DNA of 64,000 nucleotides, taken from assembly GCA_012862575.1 (NCBI GenBank), contig BLSF01000073.1, forward strand, positions 121,179 to 185,178, given 5' to 3'. Source of the stretch: Parietichytrium sp. I65-24A. Taxonomy: Eukaryota; Sar; Bigyra; Thraustochytrida; Thraustochytriidae. This document shows, piece after piece, positions 11,601 through 20,595 of this stretch. The first letter of the stretch is position 1. Each line of letters begins with the position of its first letter. Below the pieces are notes generated by a model that saw only the letters and a program-made list of their open reading frames with translations, made no database searches and was not told the origin of the DNA. Made by a program: the position numbers and the translations under genes.

Positions 11601-12426
11601 GAGAGTTCATCGAGAAAGAATTAGGAAGAAAGTGATGTTTGGTGATCATCAATCATCAGAATCAAAACTAAATGTTATCTTGATCAAGAGCCACATGGAT
11701 GTGACGGTTAAGCCAGGCCCTTCCAAGGTTCCGGTCTCCGAGTATGCAGTGGTAAGGAACTGTTCTACAATTTTTCTTTGTTGCATGCGACATCGAAGTC
11801 GTGAATTGGGTCGTTGAAAAGCTCTTTCAAAGAAAAGATTTGAGACACCTTTAAAAACACCTTGATTCACAAACAGCTTTCTATCGAACCTTTCTTCATT
11901 GCCAATCATCTTTTTTCTCTCTGCCAGTGAGTCAATCAATCAACTCGTTCAATAGTCAGCCAAGGAACAAAAAACTCCACACTCGTCGAGTCCAGGAATT
12001 TCTTCACCGGAATTCACTTTTGTTCTTCAGAACCCCAACCACTCCACATCCCCAAAAACCAGAGAAAATATGAGAAAATAGCCAAAAAAGGAAAAATCAA
12101 ATCCTTCAAAAATGGCTCGAAAATCGGGCCTTACCAAACCCTTAACCACGCCTACCTACCAACGTTTTTCAAAACAAAACGACGAGTTGGGGGATAGCGG
12201 GGACGAAAGAGGTGCGCGGGAAAGACCGGCAAAGTGCAGGTGATAGCGCCAGCGGAGAGCAGGCGGTCTGCGCCGACGTGGGAAACGGGAAACGGGAAAC
12301 GGCCAAGTCCACTCTCTGAGATAAGGGGAAAACGAGAAAATGGTAAGTAAGGAGTATCGCTGTTGGAGCAAGTCAAGTTTAGTTTCGAGTTTCGAGGACA
12401 AGTGACATGAAATGGAATGCTGTTGA
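8648..12426. other. Long gene-poor stretch (about 3.8 kb)
   Basis: Open frames are all short (under about 125 codons), overlap on opposite strands and show no family motif, so I call no gene. The 5' part (8648-9000) should hold the receptor promoter. Visible oddities: scattered TTGAGAAC/GTTCTTG copies on both strands around 9600-9740, a TTCTAAA repeat at about 9997-10010 like that at 4350-4370, and a stretch at 10840-11060 with many CTA/TAC/CGG elements. No tRNA, 5S or snRNA consensus was found by eye. A multi-exon gene of small exons or a long non-coding transcript cannot be excluded. Confidence 0.4.
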
Positions 12427-12645
12427 ATGAGTTTGAGATTGGGATTGAGATTGGGAATGGGATTGGGAATGGGAATGAGATTGAGATTGAGATTGGGATT
12501 GGGAATGGGAATGGGATTGGGATTGGGAATGAGATTGAGATTGAGATTGAGATTGGGATTAGGATTGGGAATGGGATTGGGATTGGAATTGGAATTGGAA
12601 TTGGGATTGGAATTGGGATTGGGATTGGGAATGGAAGGAAACTGA
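12427..12645. repeat. Degenerate hexamer array (GGGATT / GAGATT / GGGAAT / GGAATT)
   Basis: About 36 head-to-tail six-base units fill some 219 bp and end about 40 bp before the centrin ATG. The units keep a G-rich start and an ATT/AAT end but vary at two positions, in runs (GAGATT blocks between GGGATT/GGGAAT blocks). The phase is not the telomere unit GGGTTA, so this is a microsatellite and not an internal telomere. It is G-rich on the centrin-sense strand, so it may be transcribed in the 5' UTR. Long open frames on both strands here are only translations of the repeat. Confidence 0.9.
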
Positions 12646-12682
12646 TGTTTGAGATCGTGCTTTTGTTCTTTTGGTTTTCGAA

Positions 12683-13368
12683 ATGTGGGCAAATTGGGTG
12701 CAGAGCCGATTTGGAGCCAATACTAGCGCTGCTGATGCGTATCGCGCTGCGAAGAATGGCCTTGCATCTCCGAGAAGGAAGGCCCGAAAGGGAAAGCAGC
12801 CCCTTGACGAGGAGCAGCTTGAAGAGCTCAAGGAGGCGTTCAACCTTTTTGACACCGATGGCAGTGGTATGTTGTTGAATTGTGTTTTTCAGTAAGCTTG
12901 GATTGAAGCAGCTGACATGTCCAATGTGTGGATTTGTTCGCAGGCACTATCGATATTAGGGAGCTCAAGGCGGCCATGAGGGCATTGGGCTTCACTGTCA
13001 AAAAGCAGGAGATTCGAGAGATGCTCGATGATGTGGGACATAAACTGGACGAGAGCGGCGGTGCCGTAGAGTTTAGCGAGTTTTGCGAAATGCTAACCGA
13101 AAAGATGAATTCGAGGGACACTCGAGAGGAGATCATGAAGATTTTTGCTCTCTTTGACGAGGAAGGCACGGGTAAAATCACGTACAAGAATCTGAAAAAG
13201 GTGGCGCAAGAGCTTGGGGAAGACTTGACAGATGATGAGCTGCAGGAAATGATCGACGAGGCCGATAGGTCCGGCGTCGGTGGTATCAATCAAGATGATT
13301 TTTACCGCGTCATGAAAAAGCGAGGTAATGACCCGCTAGACGATCTGAGCAGTGACGAAGACGAATAG
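12683..13368 (+). CDS. Centrin-like EF-hand protein
   Basis: Two exons, 12683-12866 and 12944-13368. The 77-bp intron (GTATGT...TCGCAG) interrupts the first EF-hand, and splicing restores '[20 protein letters not shown]', the centrin hallmark. The protein has 202 residues. That is about 30 more than typical centrins because of a basic N-terminal extension (WANWVQSRF... [11 protein letters not shown]). Four EF-hands follow. EF1 is canonical (DTDGSGTIDIRE). EF2 is degenerate ('[12 protein letters not shown]'), EF3 reads '[12 protein letters not shown]' and EF4 '[12 protein letters not shown]', so EF2-EF4 probably bind calcium weakly or not at all. Centrins act in basal bodies/centrosomes and in TREX-2/XPC complexes. 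The gene implies a centriole or flagellar apparatus at some life stage. The start was chosen as the first ATG of the open frame. Confidence 0.9.
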
Positions 13369-13759
13369 AGTGCCGGGCACCAATTCTCTTGTAAACATTC
13401 TTTTTGCGCGCTCTCGTACAAATCTGTTACTCAGCACCGTACATCTACCTGAACCTCAATTTATGTCACCAGACACTTTACGATATAGGATTCGGGAGGA
13501 GTTTTGTTGGCGCTTTCTAGCGCCATGAGGCACACGAAAGTGCTCGCCTCCCAAATGATCTCCTTCCCAAATTTGCTTTGTAGGATCAAAGGGAAAAAAA
13601 TCTAGCATATATATATATAACGTAAAGTTTGACTCTTCCTCTTATATATACGCAAATGTACGCGTGGCATGGCCAGGAATTAACGAGGCAAAATCGCAGC
13701 TTGCACGATCTCCGACCAACACAGATACGGCAGGACTTCAAGGAATGGCCACGTAAATT

Positions 13760-16318
13760 CTATTCTGCAATGACGAGCGCCGCATATCGCTCGTCGCTAG
13801 GGTGCTTGGCCTTAATGGCGTTCAAGTGTGTGATTGTATTTTTATAGTAAGCGCGGACCATTGCCACCTCATCTTGATCGCCGCTGAGGTCGCCCATGTT
13901 GCCTTTGATGAGCGCGATAAGATCGTTGACGTTGCTCGGCGAAACCTTCTCCATGTCGTTGACAAAGTAGTAAATGTATCGATTCAAAATCTCCACAAAC
14001 AACATCACATGCATCGAAGATGCTGCGCAAGCGTCGGCGATTTTGAGAGATTTTTGAAGGCACTCAAGGGCCCGCTTACTATCTTGGCCGGGCGGCGGAG
14101 GCTGCTCCCCGTCTTTCAGCTCACGCTTCGGCTCAACAGACCAGAAGAGGTGCGACGAGCGCAAGACCATCTTACACTGATCTGTCTTTTTCAGTAGTCG
14201 GGCGGAATACTGCGTCGTCTTGGTTGCCAGTGTCTCATAGCTCTCTTTGTCGAAGACAGTGGACTTTTGAACGGCTCCAATTAGGAGAGGGAGGGTGCGA
14301 AGCTGCTCCTTGGTGTCAGCAATATCTTCGTATAATGTGAAAGCTTGAACCATGAACTCGTACGCCACCTCCTGTTCGCCAGCTCGCCCAGAAGACATGG
14401 CGGCTTGCAAAAACAGTCTCAAGGCGGGATCCTGAAGCTCCACAACGCCAGCGAGTGCAGAGGCAATGTCGTGCACGTAGTTGAACACTTTCCGAAGACT
14501 TCCGCCACCAGACTTTTGCGCTTCGAGCATTTTCTTCATAGTGTCCTCGTTCTCGTCCTCTACTTCTTCCCCGTCCTTGGAGTTTTCCTTTTCTAAACCT
14601 TCTGCAATGAGTCGGTCTGCGAGCACTAGATACCGGAAGCACAGCGGAACGAGCGTGAAGCGAATGCGCCGAACGCCCCCTTTCCCAAAATATTTGCGCG
14701 CTGCTCCCAAAATCGCAAATAAAACGGACGAATCAGAACTTTCCAGACGATGAATGAACTTTGCGACAGAAATCTGCTGTTCCTCGAAATTTGCCTTATC
14801 AGCGTCCGCAGGCTCCTCCGACACGTTTTCGTCGTCATCTTTCACCAGAGGCAAAATGAAGCCAAGCAGCTTATTGACCACTTCCTCCGAGTCCAATACC
14901 AAATCTTTCTCAGCCAAAACATGGAGTAAGAAGCCATGGGCAACCTTCTTCTTGCTTTGCCATGAGAGGCGCTCCATCAAAGCGGGGTAGAACGAGAGCT
15001 CCAGCAGATCAATTGAGCTCAGCTGCTCTTGCTTAAGAGGCACCCTCAAGAGCTGCAAAACCAATATGTCGACAACATTTGAAGTTCCCTCCGCTTGCTG
15101 CTTCTCTACAGATTCTTCAAGGTACTTTGCGCAAAATCCGAGGACCTTGTCAATGTACTCGAGTTGCCCAGGGTAACAAGCAACCGCAAAGTCGAGCAGA
15201 GCGATTTGCAGGTCGAGCACATCCTCCACGCTCATTTCGCTCCGCTGCGAGATGATCTTGCTAACGCACGCCGAGATATCTTCGAATACCTGGGGGCTAA
15301 CCTTTTCGCGGCTAACGGCGGGCTTTTCGGAGGGCTTTTCTGTGTCCTCCTCTTCGCCTAGTCCATCGTCTTCGTCTTTCTCAGAAGATTCCTCCGGGTC
15401 CTCTTCGTCATACTTTACGCGCTCCAAAAGGCTGATCAAGATGGACTTGAGATCGACTTCTTGCTCCAGATGCTCGAAAGCTCCGAAGAGCTTCTCCAAA
15501 GTGGCGAGGTGATACGCCGTGGGGAACACCTGAACAATTACGTCAAGCAAATACTGCTGGGCAATCTTATCCTTGCAGTTGGTCAGGAGCTCTAAGACGC
15601 GGTCCAGGATGGAAGTTTGGTACACCTGGAGTGTGATGCCGTCAGTCTCGCTAAGCCGCACAAGATTAAAAGAGATGAGCACTTTAAGCTCCTGGCGCTC
15701 TGTTTCGCGGCGGGCTCTATTTTTTGCGTTGCCTTGATGCTGCATGCGCACCCAAAGCCGGTTCATCTCTCCAAAGTTCTGAAGAATGTATGAAATGCAA
15801 TAGTCCGTGTCAACCTGGTGCTCCTGAGTCAGCTTGTCCTGCGTCATCTTGAGGAGATAGTTGCGCAGAAACAGGCCGCGCATGGGATGTTGCACGCCCT
15901 TGGACATTTCAATCAGGTCCTGCAGCACATCTTTCGTGGGAGCCTCCCGCCGCTCCACAAACGCCGAGCCCACGGTGATCATCAAGTACAGCCTTGGGAT
16001 AATGTGATTCGTATTCTGGACCTTCTGGTACAGCTCCGCCATGGCGAGCCCTTTCTCGTTCACGTCCAGGAAGAACGCGTGCAGCTGCCGCAGATGATCG
16101 AAGATCTTCATCCACAGCTCGTAATACGACCGCGGCGAGAACGCCCCGCTGCGAAGCTCGCGCAGCATTTTCACCGCGAACTTTAGCGTCTCCTCCAGAT
16201 TGTTCTGGTCGATCGCACGGTTCATGTGAAACGCATTCTCCTCCACAGACCGCATCGACTCCTGAAGACGCTTCGCCATATCGTCCGCGCCGTCCAGGCT
16301 CACGTATCCCGGCGCCAT
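13760..16318 (-). CDS. VPS35: Retromer subunit VPS35
   Basis: One exon, 852 residues from the ATG at 16318. The frame extends upstream only to a TTG. The N-terminus carries the family signature 'PRLYLMITVGSAF' followed by 'HPMRGLFLRNYLL', the conserved VPS35 segment that contacts VPS26. The rest is an all-helical solenoid, as expected, with an acidic low-complexity insert around residues 335-365 (EEDPEESSEKDEDDG). Family length is about 790-800, so the insert accounts for most of the excess. VPS35 is the core of the retromer, which recycles cargo from endosomes to the trans-Golgi or plasma membrane. The gene is convergent with centrin (391 bp apart); its 5' side faces a repeat-filled, TA-rich region. 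Confidence 0.95.
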   Translation of the reverse strand: MAPGYVSLDGADDMAKRLQESMRSVEENAFHMNRAIDQNNLEETLKFAVKMLRELRSGAFSPRSYYELWMKIFDHLRQLHAFFLDVNEKGLAMAELYQKVQNTNHIIPRLYLMITVGSAFVERREAPTKDVLQDLIEMSKGVQHPMRGLFLRNYLLKMTQDKLTQEHQVDTDYCISYILQNFGEMNRLWVRMQHQGNAKNRARRETERQELKVLISFNLVRLSETDGITLQVYQTSILDRVLELLTNCKDKIAQQYLLDVIVQVFPTAYHLATLEKLFGAFEHLEQEVDLKSILISLLERVKYDEEDPEESSEKDEDDGLGEEEDTEKPSEKPAVSREKVSPQVFEDISACVSKIISQRSEMSVEDVLDLQIALLDFAVACYPGQLEYIDKVLGFCAKYLEESVEKQQAEGTSNVVDILVLQLLRVPLKQEQLSSIDLLELSFYPALMERLSWQSKKKVAHGFLLHVLAEKDLVLDSEEVVNKLLGFILPLVKDDDENVSEEPADADKANFEEQQISVAKFIHRLESSDSSVLFAILGAARKYFGKGGVRRIRFTLVPLCFRYLVLADRLIAEGLEKENSKDGEEVEDENEDTMKKMLEAQKSGGGSLRKVFNYVHDIASALAGVVELQDPALRLFLQAAMSSGRAGEQEVAYEFMVQAFTLYEDIADTKEQLRTLPLLIGAVQKSTVFDKESYETLATKTTQYSARLLKKTDQCKMVLRSSHLFWSVEPKRELKDGEQPPPPGQDSKRALECLQKSLKIADACAASSMHVMLFVEILNRYIYYFVNDMEKVSPSNVNDLIALIKGNMGDLSGDQDEVAMVRAYYKNTITHLNAIKAKHPSDERYAALVIAE

Positions 16319-16410
16319 CTTGCTCGAAATCTTCTGCCAACCTTGTTGTTCAACACCGCCAACCTCAATTTCAATCCGAAGAGCTTTTTCCGCCCAAGTA
16401 CTTTCGTCCC

Positions 16411-16490
16411 CAAACTCCAAACTCCAAACTCAAAGTTGCAAATTGCAAATTGCAAATTGAATATTGCAAATTGAATATTGCAAATTCAAA
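16411..16490. repeat. AAACTCC and (A)TTGCAAA tandem repeats upstream of VPS35
   Basis: Two adjacent short-unit arrays. CAAACTC-type units pass into TTGCAAA/TTGAATA units, ending about 170 bp before the VPS35 ATG. Purely visual identification. Confidence 0.85.
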
Positions 16491-16533
16491 ATTGCTCAGT
16501 CTCCAATTAGAAACCTACGCTTCTTTTCACTGT

Positions 16534-16571
16534 CACTGAGACACTGAGACACTGAGACACTGAGACACTGA
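16534..16571. repeat. ACTGAGAC octamer repeat
   Basis: Four to five perfect copies of an eight-base unit. It is followed at 16595-16638 by a GATA/GATC tetramer array. Both lie upstream of VPS35. Confidence 0.9.
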
Positions 16572-17326
16572 CTTTCGTTCCGAGTTTGAGTCCCGATGGA
16601 TAGATGGATAGATAGATCGATAGATCGATCTATAGATAATTTGTTCTCAGCTATTCTTTCCCTTAAACTTTTCCTTCCCGCTCGCATACGGCGCTCCAGC
16701 ACTTATAGCGTATTCTATAGACGCGGGTTATGTGTGCCTTCCGTACGCGACGTGGGTACGCGAGGACACCAGCTTGTTTGCCCCACAGGGTTTTACTCGA
16801 AGGTGTAGACAGTCCTAGCGTAGGTTTCGGTACAGCATCCGATAGAGCAACTCCTACCTGGTGAGGTGGGTTAGGGTGAAAGGTAGGATGTCGAAAAGAT
16901 ACTTTGGGAGAACAGAGAATTGATCCTCGGGGGAATAGGATGGTTAGGCGTTACTAGCGTGCGAAGGAAGTTCTAAAGATACTCTACAGTCGTGGGTAAT
17001 GAGCCAATTGACATATACTTAGTCAGTGAAAAGCTTAAGAATAGTTAGAATAGTAGTACCCCTTAATTTACAGTAGTGCCAAAGCAACCTACATTAACAG
17101 TAAATGTAAATTAACACACAGATCCGAGTTCATAGAACTTTAGTGATTCTAGTTAACTTTAACCATAAGCAATACCCAAATGACAAAGCAATCCGTTCAC
17201 AGATGTCTGAGGCTGAGCAAGACCAAACTTGCTTGCAATGCGCCAACCCTTTTGCACAGACACTTTTGAGTTAAGAGAACCAAATTTCTCGAGCTTGGAG
17301 GTATTAGAGGCAGATCTGGCTTTACG

Positions 17327-17834
17327 TTATTGAACAGCTCGATCCCATCTGACAACCGTGCGAATCCAACAAGTCCAACGTCTGCTTCGACAAGACGCCG
17401 CGCCGAAGATCAAACACAATTTCAGCAAGCTGCGAAATGTCTCCGAAAGCAATGATGCACAAATTCCCTCCAAAGCCTTTTCTTGCGTGTTGGCGCTCAA
17501 TTTCCTGAACTGGTTGCTAATAACTGCCAAGAAATCGCCCAAGATGAAGGATATCTCAGCCAGGAAGCAATAGCGACTCCTTTGGTCATGACAGTGCGAC
17601 CGAAAGAGCATGGCGAAAACTCCCGGAGGGCAGAGCAACTCTCAGACCTACCTTAAAACGCTCGGACAGCACACGAATAACTTGAAGAGAAATGGCTAAC
17701 CACAGACATGCCTGCACAGAAGACTGAGACGTGAGAGATTTGTAAATGCGCAAGAGTCCAGCATACCAGGAAACAGACTGCCACGAGTCTTCGCAACGGG
17801 CGCGGCTCTTAGCTAACTCCTCGGTCCCGTGCAC
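17327..17834 (-). CDS. Doubtful two-exon gene fragment
   Basis: On the minus strand, an open frame ending '...LQVIRVLSERFK' (to 17652) meets a good donor (AAG|GTAGGT). A pyrimidine-rich acceptor (CTGGCTGAG|ATATCC) at 17555 opens, in the same phase, a helical-looking exon 'ISFILGDFLAVISNQFRKL...' down to a stop at 17327. The joined piece reads like an amphipathic helical protein. The 5' end is not resolved, and the 'start' at 17834 is only a GTG. An acidic open frame overlaps on the plus strand (17746-18171), so strand and coding status are uncertain. No family was recognised. Confidence 0.25.
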
Positions 17835-18354
17835 TAGCCTGAGCCCGGCTGAAATTCCGCCTCACTGGGACCTTGGCCTCGATGAACTGATCAGCGCGGA
17901 AGAGGGTGTAGCAGAAGCAACAGTGGCGGAAGTGGAAGTGGAAGATGAGGGAAAGAACAGCGCCTCTGCTCGCGAGTCGAGTAGTCTCGGTACTAAAAAT
18001 ACAGCAGCCATCAGCGTGAATCCCACTTCGTTGCGACAAGACAATGCTGCCACCTTTCGCGCAAACAAACCGTCCGCAAAAATCCGCTCTCCAAACCCTC
18101 ATTCTCTCTCTGTTCAAATAACTTACTTCCAAAAGATGGCAACAATGCCTCCTTGGCTTATTTCAGTTTAGCAAAGAGTGCCTTGTGTCTCAAAAAGTTC
18201 CTTTCACCATTGATCAATTAAATGGAGCGTTGTTCTTTTATCTCAGCGGCGTCGAGAGTAATGTCCTTTCACAAGTAAGGCGCCGGCAAACACTGCACCA
18301 ATAACTGGAGTTGAAACCGAGCGCGCAATAAATTCTTGTTGTTCTGTTTTGCTT

Positions 18355-20415
18355 TTAAAATTCATCTTCGTAATCGTCAGGAGCGTGCTCGTTGGCAAAT
18401 TCAGCATCGTCTGCAGAGGCCGCGTCGCCATCATCATCGCCGTCCCCGTCTTCATTTCCGAACTTGGATTCTGGATTGTTCTGCCCGGTCATCTTTTTCG
18501 TGTTCTTTCGCGTCCTTTGGATCTGCTGCTGTAGGAAAACGAGCGTGGAGAGCGTGGCGAAGTCTTGCACTGCAGCAATGTCGGACGAAGAAAAGTCGTC
18601 ACCGGCTACACGGCCGTTTGATGAGAGCTTATTGGCCACAACCACAACGGCAACAACTTTTTGGCGCATTTGAATAGGGTACACGATTAAATTGCGCACA
18701 CCGTTGCTTCCCACCCCATCTACAAGCGCATCGAATCTCACGTCTCCTTCGACCTCCTTTACGACCTGCATTTGCTTCTCCTCAATTACGGAGCCAACGA
18801 TGCCCGTGTCCATTGGGAAACGCCCCATCCACAGCTTCGAACCATTAGGAAGTGGCCGGCGGCTCCCGGCCCTCCGTTCTCGGTAACTGATGAGCTCGTG
18901 ATTTTTGTGATCGATAATATAGATTTCCGTCTTTTCTGCGCCAACAATAATCTTCAACCGCGACTTTAAAATTTGCAGTAGATTCTCGAACTTGGCGTCC
19001 ACGAGAAGTCCCTTCATAAAGTCAATAGCAGCATCGAAACGCTGCCGGTTTTTCCGAGCGCTACTCTTTTGCTCGAGCTGCGCCTTTTTAAATTTTTCTT
19101 TCTGCTCCGCTTCGAGCTTTTGTGCCCCGTTGAGTGTGTCGCGCAAGGACGCAAGCGAGCTTTCAACCTCTTCCAAGCTTGAGCGGGTGCCGTGAAGCTC
19201 TCTTTGAGACTGGAGCATTTGCTCGCGATACCTGTCCTTTTCTATGGTCTCTTGCTCCAATTGAGCCTCCAACTCTTGCACCCTCTCTTGCAGTAGGAAT
19301 GTATCGCGATCGATGGGTTGAGCTTTGGATTTCTGCAAGAGCTTCGAGGAGAGCATCTGCTGCTGATGCGGGCCGCCAGCAGGTGGAGCAAGTCTTGGCG
19401 GTGGTGGCTTATTCATCCGTCCCCCCATCGTTGCTGCCCTTTGAACGGGAACTGGTTTTGGGCTCTGGAGCAGACTGGGTTCCGTGTGCTGCTTTTGAAG
19501 TCTAACCGGGCTCAGAACTGAATGGTGACGACTCGCTTCTGAAAGGTCAATCAGGCCATCTGGGTCGTCCTCTTCCAAGTCTTCAATGTTCCCGTTGCCC
19601 ATCAGAGGCTGCATTGAGCTCTTCTTGCCAAGAGACAGAAAGCTTGAGCTACTGGATGACTTTTGCATGAGGCCAGGTGGAGGCGGCATCTTTGGCGGGG
19701 GTGGTTTCCGAACTGGCGCACCGATTGTGTTTCTCTTTAGTACCATACCTGGAGCCGACTCGTGTTTTCCTTCCACAAAACCAGTGTCACTTTGCCGCCT
19801 TTCGAACGCTGCACCTGCAGGTTTGCCGGAGCCATTCGTTGGCGCCGGAGGCTGCTTATTTCTCATCTGGGTAGTGCGCACCAATTCATGTGCGGCTGCA
19901 ATAGTTTTCTCCAGCTCCATTACTTTGGCGTTAGTCGAGCTCGTTTCCGGGCCCACATTCGCCCTGTGCTGATGCTGCACTCCTGAATCTTGACGATTTA
20001 ATGAAGGAGGTGGAGGGATCATGTTCCGCCCGGAAGACGCTCGGACAAACTTGGAGTCGCCTCCATCTGATCTCCGTCTCTCAATGAGAGTCATCTGATC
20101 CTTCATAATCGAGAGCACGAGCTCCGGGGTGGCGTCGAGATTGTTCCTCATCCTTGAGCTCTCGAGCCTTTTAAAGTGTTGATAAGCCTCCTTCACCGGC
20201 GTCTCCCCTAGCTCAACCCTCGTTCTTTTCAGCAGGTCCTCGAATGCATGAAGATTCACGTTGGAATCTGGCCCTGCGCCAACAAACGACCCCGAGTCTC
20301 CTCTGCGCAGCTCCGCAGGCGGCGGCGGCTTCTTCATCACCGAGCTTTTGCTCGGCGGCGGCGGGATCCTCATCGACCCGCTGCTCTCCGTGCGGGCAAG
20401 CATTGCTTCGCTCAT
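18355..20415 (-). CDS. Coiled-coil GAF-domain protein with proline-rich N-terminus
   Basis: One exon, 686 residues from the ATG at 20415; upstream there is only a GTG. The first ~350 residues are low complexity with repeated PPPP clusters (RIPPPPSK, KKPPPPAE, RKPPPPKMPPPP, NKPPPPRLAPP) separated by RRxSDxG-like Ser patches, which could be kinase targets or 14-3-3 sites. A coiled coil spans about 370-450 (LQERVQELEAQLEQE...). A GAF domain follows at about 455-620, with 'LKIIVGAEKTEIYIIDHKNHELIS', 'GIVGSVIEEK' and 'RNLIVYPIQMR...AVVVVANKL'. The tail is acidic (DGDGDDDGD...). There is no cyclase, phosphodiesterase or kinase output domain, so it is probably a scaffold or sensor. The GAF is closest in feel to those of cyclic-nucleotide phosphodiesterases. 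Profilin/SH3-type partners are possible for the PPPP motifs (inference). Confidence 0.75.
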   Translation of the reverse strand: MSEAMLARTESSGSMRIPPPPSKSSVMKKPPPPAELRRGDSGSFVGAGPDSNVNLHAFEDLLKRTRVELGETPVKEAYQHFKRLESSRMRNNLDATPELVLSIMKDQMTLIERRRSDGGDSKFVRASSGRNMIPPPPSLNRQDSGVQHQHRANVGPETSSTNAKVMELEKTIAAAHELVRTTQMRNKQPPAPTNGSGKPAGAAFERRQSDTGFVEGKHESAPGMVLKRNTIGAPVRKPPPPKMPPPPGLMQKSSSSSSFLSLGKKSSMQPLMGNGNIEDLEEDDPDGLIDLSEASRHHSVLSPVRLQKQHTEPSLLQSPKPVPVQRAATMGGRMNKPPPPRLAPPAGGPHQQQMLSSKLLQKSKAQPIDRDTFLLQERVQELEAQLEQETIEKDRYREQMLQSQRELHGTRSSLEEVESSLASLRDTLNGAQKLEAEQKEKFKKAQLEQKSSARKNRQRFDAAIDFMKGLLVDAKFENLLQILKSRLKIIVGAEKTEIYIIDHKNHELISYRERRAGSRRPLPNGSKLWMGRFPMDTGIVGSVIEEKQMQVVKEVEGDVRFDALVDGVGSNGVRNLIVYPIQMRQKVVAVVVVANKLSSNGRVAGDDFSSSDIAAVQDFATLSTLVFLQQQIQRTRKNTKKMTGQNNPESKFGNEDGDGDDDGDAASADDAEFANEHAPDDYEDEF

Positions 20416-20539
20416 CTTCGCACCAGCCGGTTCACCCTGCACAACCAGCGCGCCTCCCCGCGTTCACGCCTTTCTCTCAGCCCTGAGAAGGCAGTCCCTC
20501 CTGACTTGCCGGCCCAGGGATCAACCCACGAAAGTGAAA

Positions 20540-20595
20540 ATGCAACTGCAACTGCAACTGCAACTGCACATGCAAATGCAAATGCAAATGCAAAC
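20540..20595. repeat. GCAACT / GCAAAT hexamer repeat
   Basis: TGCAAC units pass into TGCAAA units about 125-180 bp upstream of the GAF-protein ATG. It is another 5'-flank-specific microsatellite. Confidence 0.9.

Larger units (their letters stand above)
16319..17326. promoter_or_regulatory. 5' flank of VPS35 with three tandem repeats and a TA-step-rich island
   Basis: Moving away from the ATG: an AAACTCC/TTGCAAA repeat block (16411-16490), an ACTGAGAC block (16534-16571), a GATA/GATC block (16595-16638), and then about 16690-17160 rich in TAG/GTA/TAC/CTA steps. The last part includes TAGTAGTAC at 17051-17059, the same nonamer as in the island at 3786. No gene is seen. The repeats probably lie in or next to the 5' UTR/core promoter. 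Confidence 0.55.

Noticed and set aside
12427-12645. Interstitial telomere
   Set aside because: The unit is GGGATT/GAGATT, not a rotation of GGGTTA, and it varies in a microsatellite-like way.
12156-12692. Open frames on both strands through the hexamer region (Asn-Pro and Gly-Leu/Arg repeats)
   Set aside because: They are translations of the six-base repeat, which cannot hold a stop in most frames. They have no non-repetitive support.
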